A stretch of 6,826 nt of DNA from Chitinophagales bacterium (GTDB taxonomy: Bacteria > Bacteroidota > Bacteroidia > Chitinophagales > UBA10324): assembly GCA_013695775.1 (NCBI GenBank), contig JACCZV010000260.1, positions 1-6,826 of the forward strand. Reading direction: 5' to 3'. The notes under the pieces are model-generated. The model made no database searches and was not told the DNA's origin. It saw only the letters and a program-made list of their open reading frames with translations. Each line of letters starts with the position of its first letter. The stretch's first letter is position 1. Positions 5,710 to 6,826 of the stretch are shown here, in pieces. The position numbers were made by a program, and so were the translations under genes.

Positions 5710-6826
5710 AATTTGAAAACATCAGGCATATCACTGCAAGTGCAGGTAGTGGCAAAACTTATCGCCTTACCCAAGAATTAGCTGCATTACTAAACAAAAA
5801 AAATATTTCCCGTTATCATCCCTCACAAATTATTGCAACAACATTCACCCGCTCCGCTGCTGCAGAGCTAAGAAATCGCGTTCGCGAAGAAATATTAGAT
5901 CAGGGTGATTTCGAAACCGCATCATTGCTTGATCAATCTTTGATCGGGACGGTTAACAGCATAGGCGGACAATTGCTTTCCCTTTATTCTTTTGATATAG
6001 GTCTTTCTCCAGTGCTCCGTGTAATAGAAGACGCAGAAAAAGAGGTCTTGTTTCAGGTTGCCGTATCTGATACATTAAATGAAGAAGTTCTGTCGAAAAT
6101 GATTGAGTTAGGAGAACGGTTTTCGGTCAAACAGTCTGACATTAGGCAGGTCATACAATCAATTGCCGACAATGCAAGAAGCAATGAAATTAGTGGAGAG
6201 GCGCTCAAGGCATCAAGAGACCACTCTGTCAGCTCTATACTCTCCCAACTTCCGAAAGGCAATATAGATGTTTCAAAAATCAGATCAGAACTACTTGAAA
6301 TAATTCCATCTATTAAAGCGGAGGTAAGCCGAATAAAGGATCAAACTAAGATAACAGAAAAATGCCTGCGAGACTTAGATAGATTTTATTATCATCTAAA
6401 ATATGACTATAATATCCCATGGGCAGATTGGGTAACACTTGCAAAGCTTTGTCCAGGAAAAAAAAGTCAGAAAGCAGGATTGTTTGATGAAGTCATTAAG
6501 CGGGCTTCCGCTCACATGGAATTTTCCAAATTTCAAAATGATCTCAAAGACTATATAAATCTATGCTTCAATATGGCAATAGATTCATTGCAGATTTATC
6601 ACACTTTAAAAAAAGAACGTGGCCTTATAGATTTTATTGACGAGGAGGCATACCTGATCTCTGCACTTGACAAGCCTGAAGTAAGAAAGCGGTTTGCTCA
6701 TCAATTTAAAATATTAATGGTGGATGAATTTCAGGATACCAGCCCACTGCAGCTTTCATTGTTTCTTAAAATTTCTTCTTTAGTAGAAAAGGTGATTTGG
6801 GTGGGTGATCCGAAGCAATCCATTTA
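5706..6826 (+). CDS. UvrD/AddA-like superfamily 1 helicase, 3' end beyond the window
   Basis: The first 373 residues are visible and the frame is still open at the right edge. Motif I is ASAGSGKT (11-18), which binds ATP. Motif Ia is FTRSAAAELRNRV (47-59). Motif II is DEFQDTSPLQ (340-349) with the catalytic D340 and E341. Motif III begins with GDPKQSI (367-373), and the two remaining bases TA suit the expected Tyr. LIDF (307-310) before motif II is typical of AddA/PcrA helicases. The TxHSF-like motif Ib is replaced by GTVNSIGG (81-88). The long insert between motifs Ib and II fits domain 1B of AddA/RecB rather than UvrD itself. The start overlaps the preceding stop as ATGA, implying translational coupling and a two-subunit complex that unwinds DNA ends 3' to 5'. 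Whether this subunit also carries a C-terminal nuclease, as AddA does, cannot be seen here. Confidence 0.93.
   Translation, partial: MKFENIRHITASAGSGKTYRLTQELAALLNKKNISRYHPSQIIATTFTRSAAAELRNRVREEILDQGDFETASLLDQSLIGTVNSIGGQLLSLYSFDIGLSPVLRVIEDAEKEVLFQVAVSDTLNEEVLSKMIELGERFSVKQSDIRQVIQSIADNARSNEISGEALKASRDHSVSSILSQLPKGNIDVSKIRSELLEIIPSIKAEVSRIKDQTKITEKCLRDLDRFYYHLKYDYNIPWADWVTLAKLCPGKKSQKAGLFDEVIKRASAHMEFSKFQNDLKDYINLCFNMAIDSLQIYHTLKKERGLIDFIDEEAYLISALDKPEVRKRFAHQFKILMVDEFQDTSPLQLSLFLKISSLVEKVIWVGDPKQSI

Noticed and set aside
1..6826. Mobile elements, CRISPR arrays, tRNA or rRNA genes
   Set aside because: I saw no transposase, no regularly spaced direct repeats, no terminal inverted repeats with target duplications, and no tRNA-like or rRNA-like sequence on either strand.

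Overview
The window looks like a chromosomal stretch from a member of the Bacteroidota, perhaps close to the Chitinophagales. The DNA is AT-rich and no start codon has a clear Shine-Dalgarno sequence. The best promoter candidates fit the Bacteroidota form, TTG at -33 and TAnnTTTG at -7. The gene types also fit: a soluble HisKA_3 kinase, a NarL/LuxR-type regulator and a distant AddAB-like pair. The assignment is inferred from these traits, not from a marker gene.

Positions 1-995 hold little protein-coding DNA. The only gene I support is a 51-residue single-span membrane protein on the minus strand (498-653), which is easy to miss because of its size. Two minus-strand promoter-like sequences lie here, at 256-299 and 677-720. 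They share a nearly identical block over and upstream of the -33 element and the same 20-base spacing to the -7 box. One sits just ahead of the small gene. The other has no recognisable gene below it inside the window.

Positions 996-2723 carry a two-component pair on the minus strand. The kinase (1695-2723) is transcribed first and the NarL/LuxR-type response regulator (996-1634) follows after a 60-base gap. The kinase has no membrane segment. In place of a usual sensor it carries an N-terminal SnoaL-like (NTF2-fold) domain, so it probably senses something in the cytoplasm. The gap before the regulator gene contains a third copy of the shared block, and the kinase promoter has a weaker match. 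The simplest reading is that this regulator, or another factor, controls the pair itself, the small membrane protein and the transcript starting near 250. That regulon is a hypothesis.

From 3010 to the right edge, on the plus strand, there is a helicase-nuclease pair whose genes overlap by ATGA. The first (3010-5709) is an 899-residue AddB/RecC-like protein with a C-terminal RecB-type PD-(D/E)XK nuclease. The second (5706 to beyond 6826) is a UvrD/AddA-like superfamily 1 helicase, cut by the window after motif III. Together they should form an AddAB-type machine that unwinds and resects double-stranded DNA ends, for recombination repair or for degrading foreign DNA. The nuclease subunit lacks the Walker A motif and the iron-sulphur cysteines of Bacillus AddB, so it is a divergent branch. 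Nothing in the sequence links this pair to the divergently transcribed two-component system beyond adjacency.
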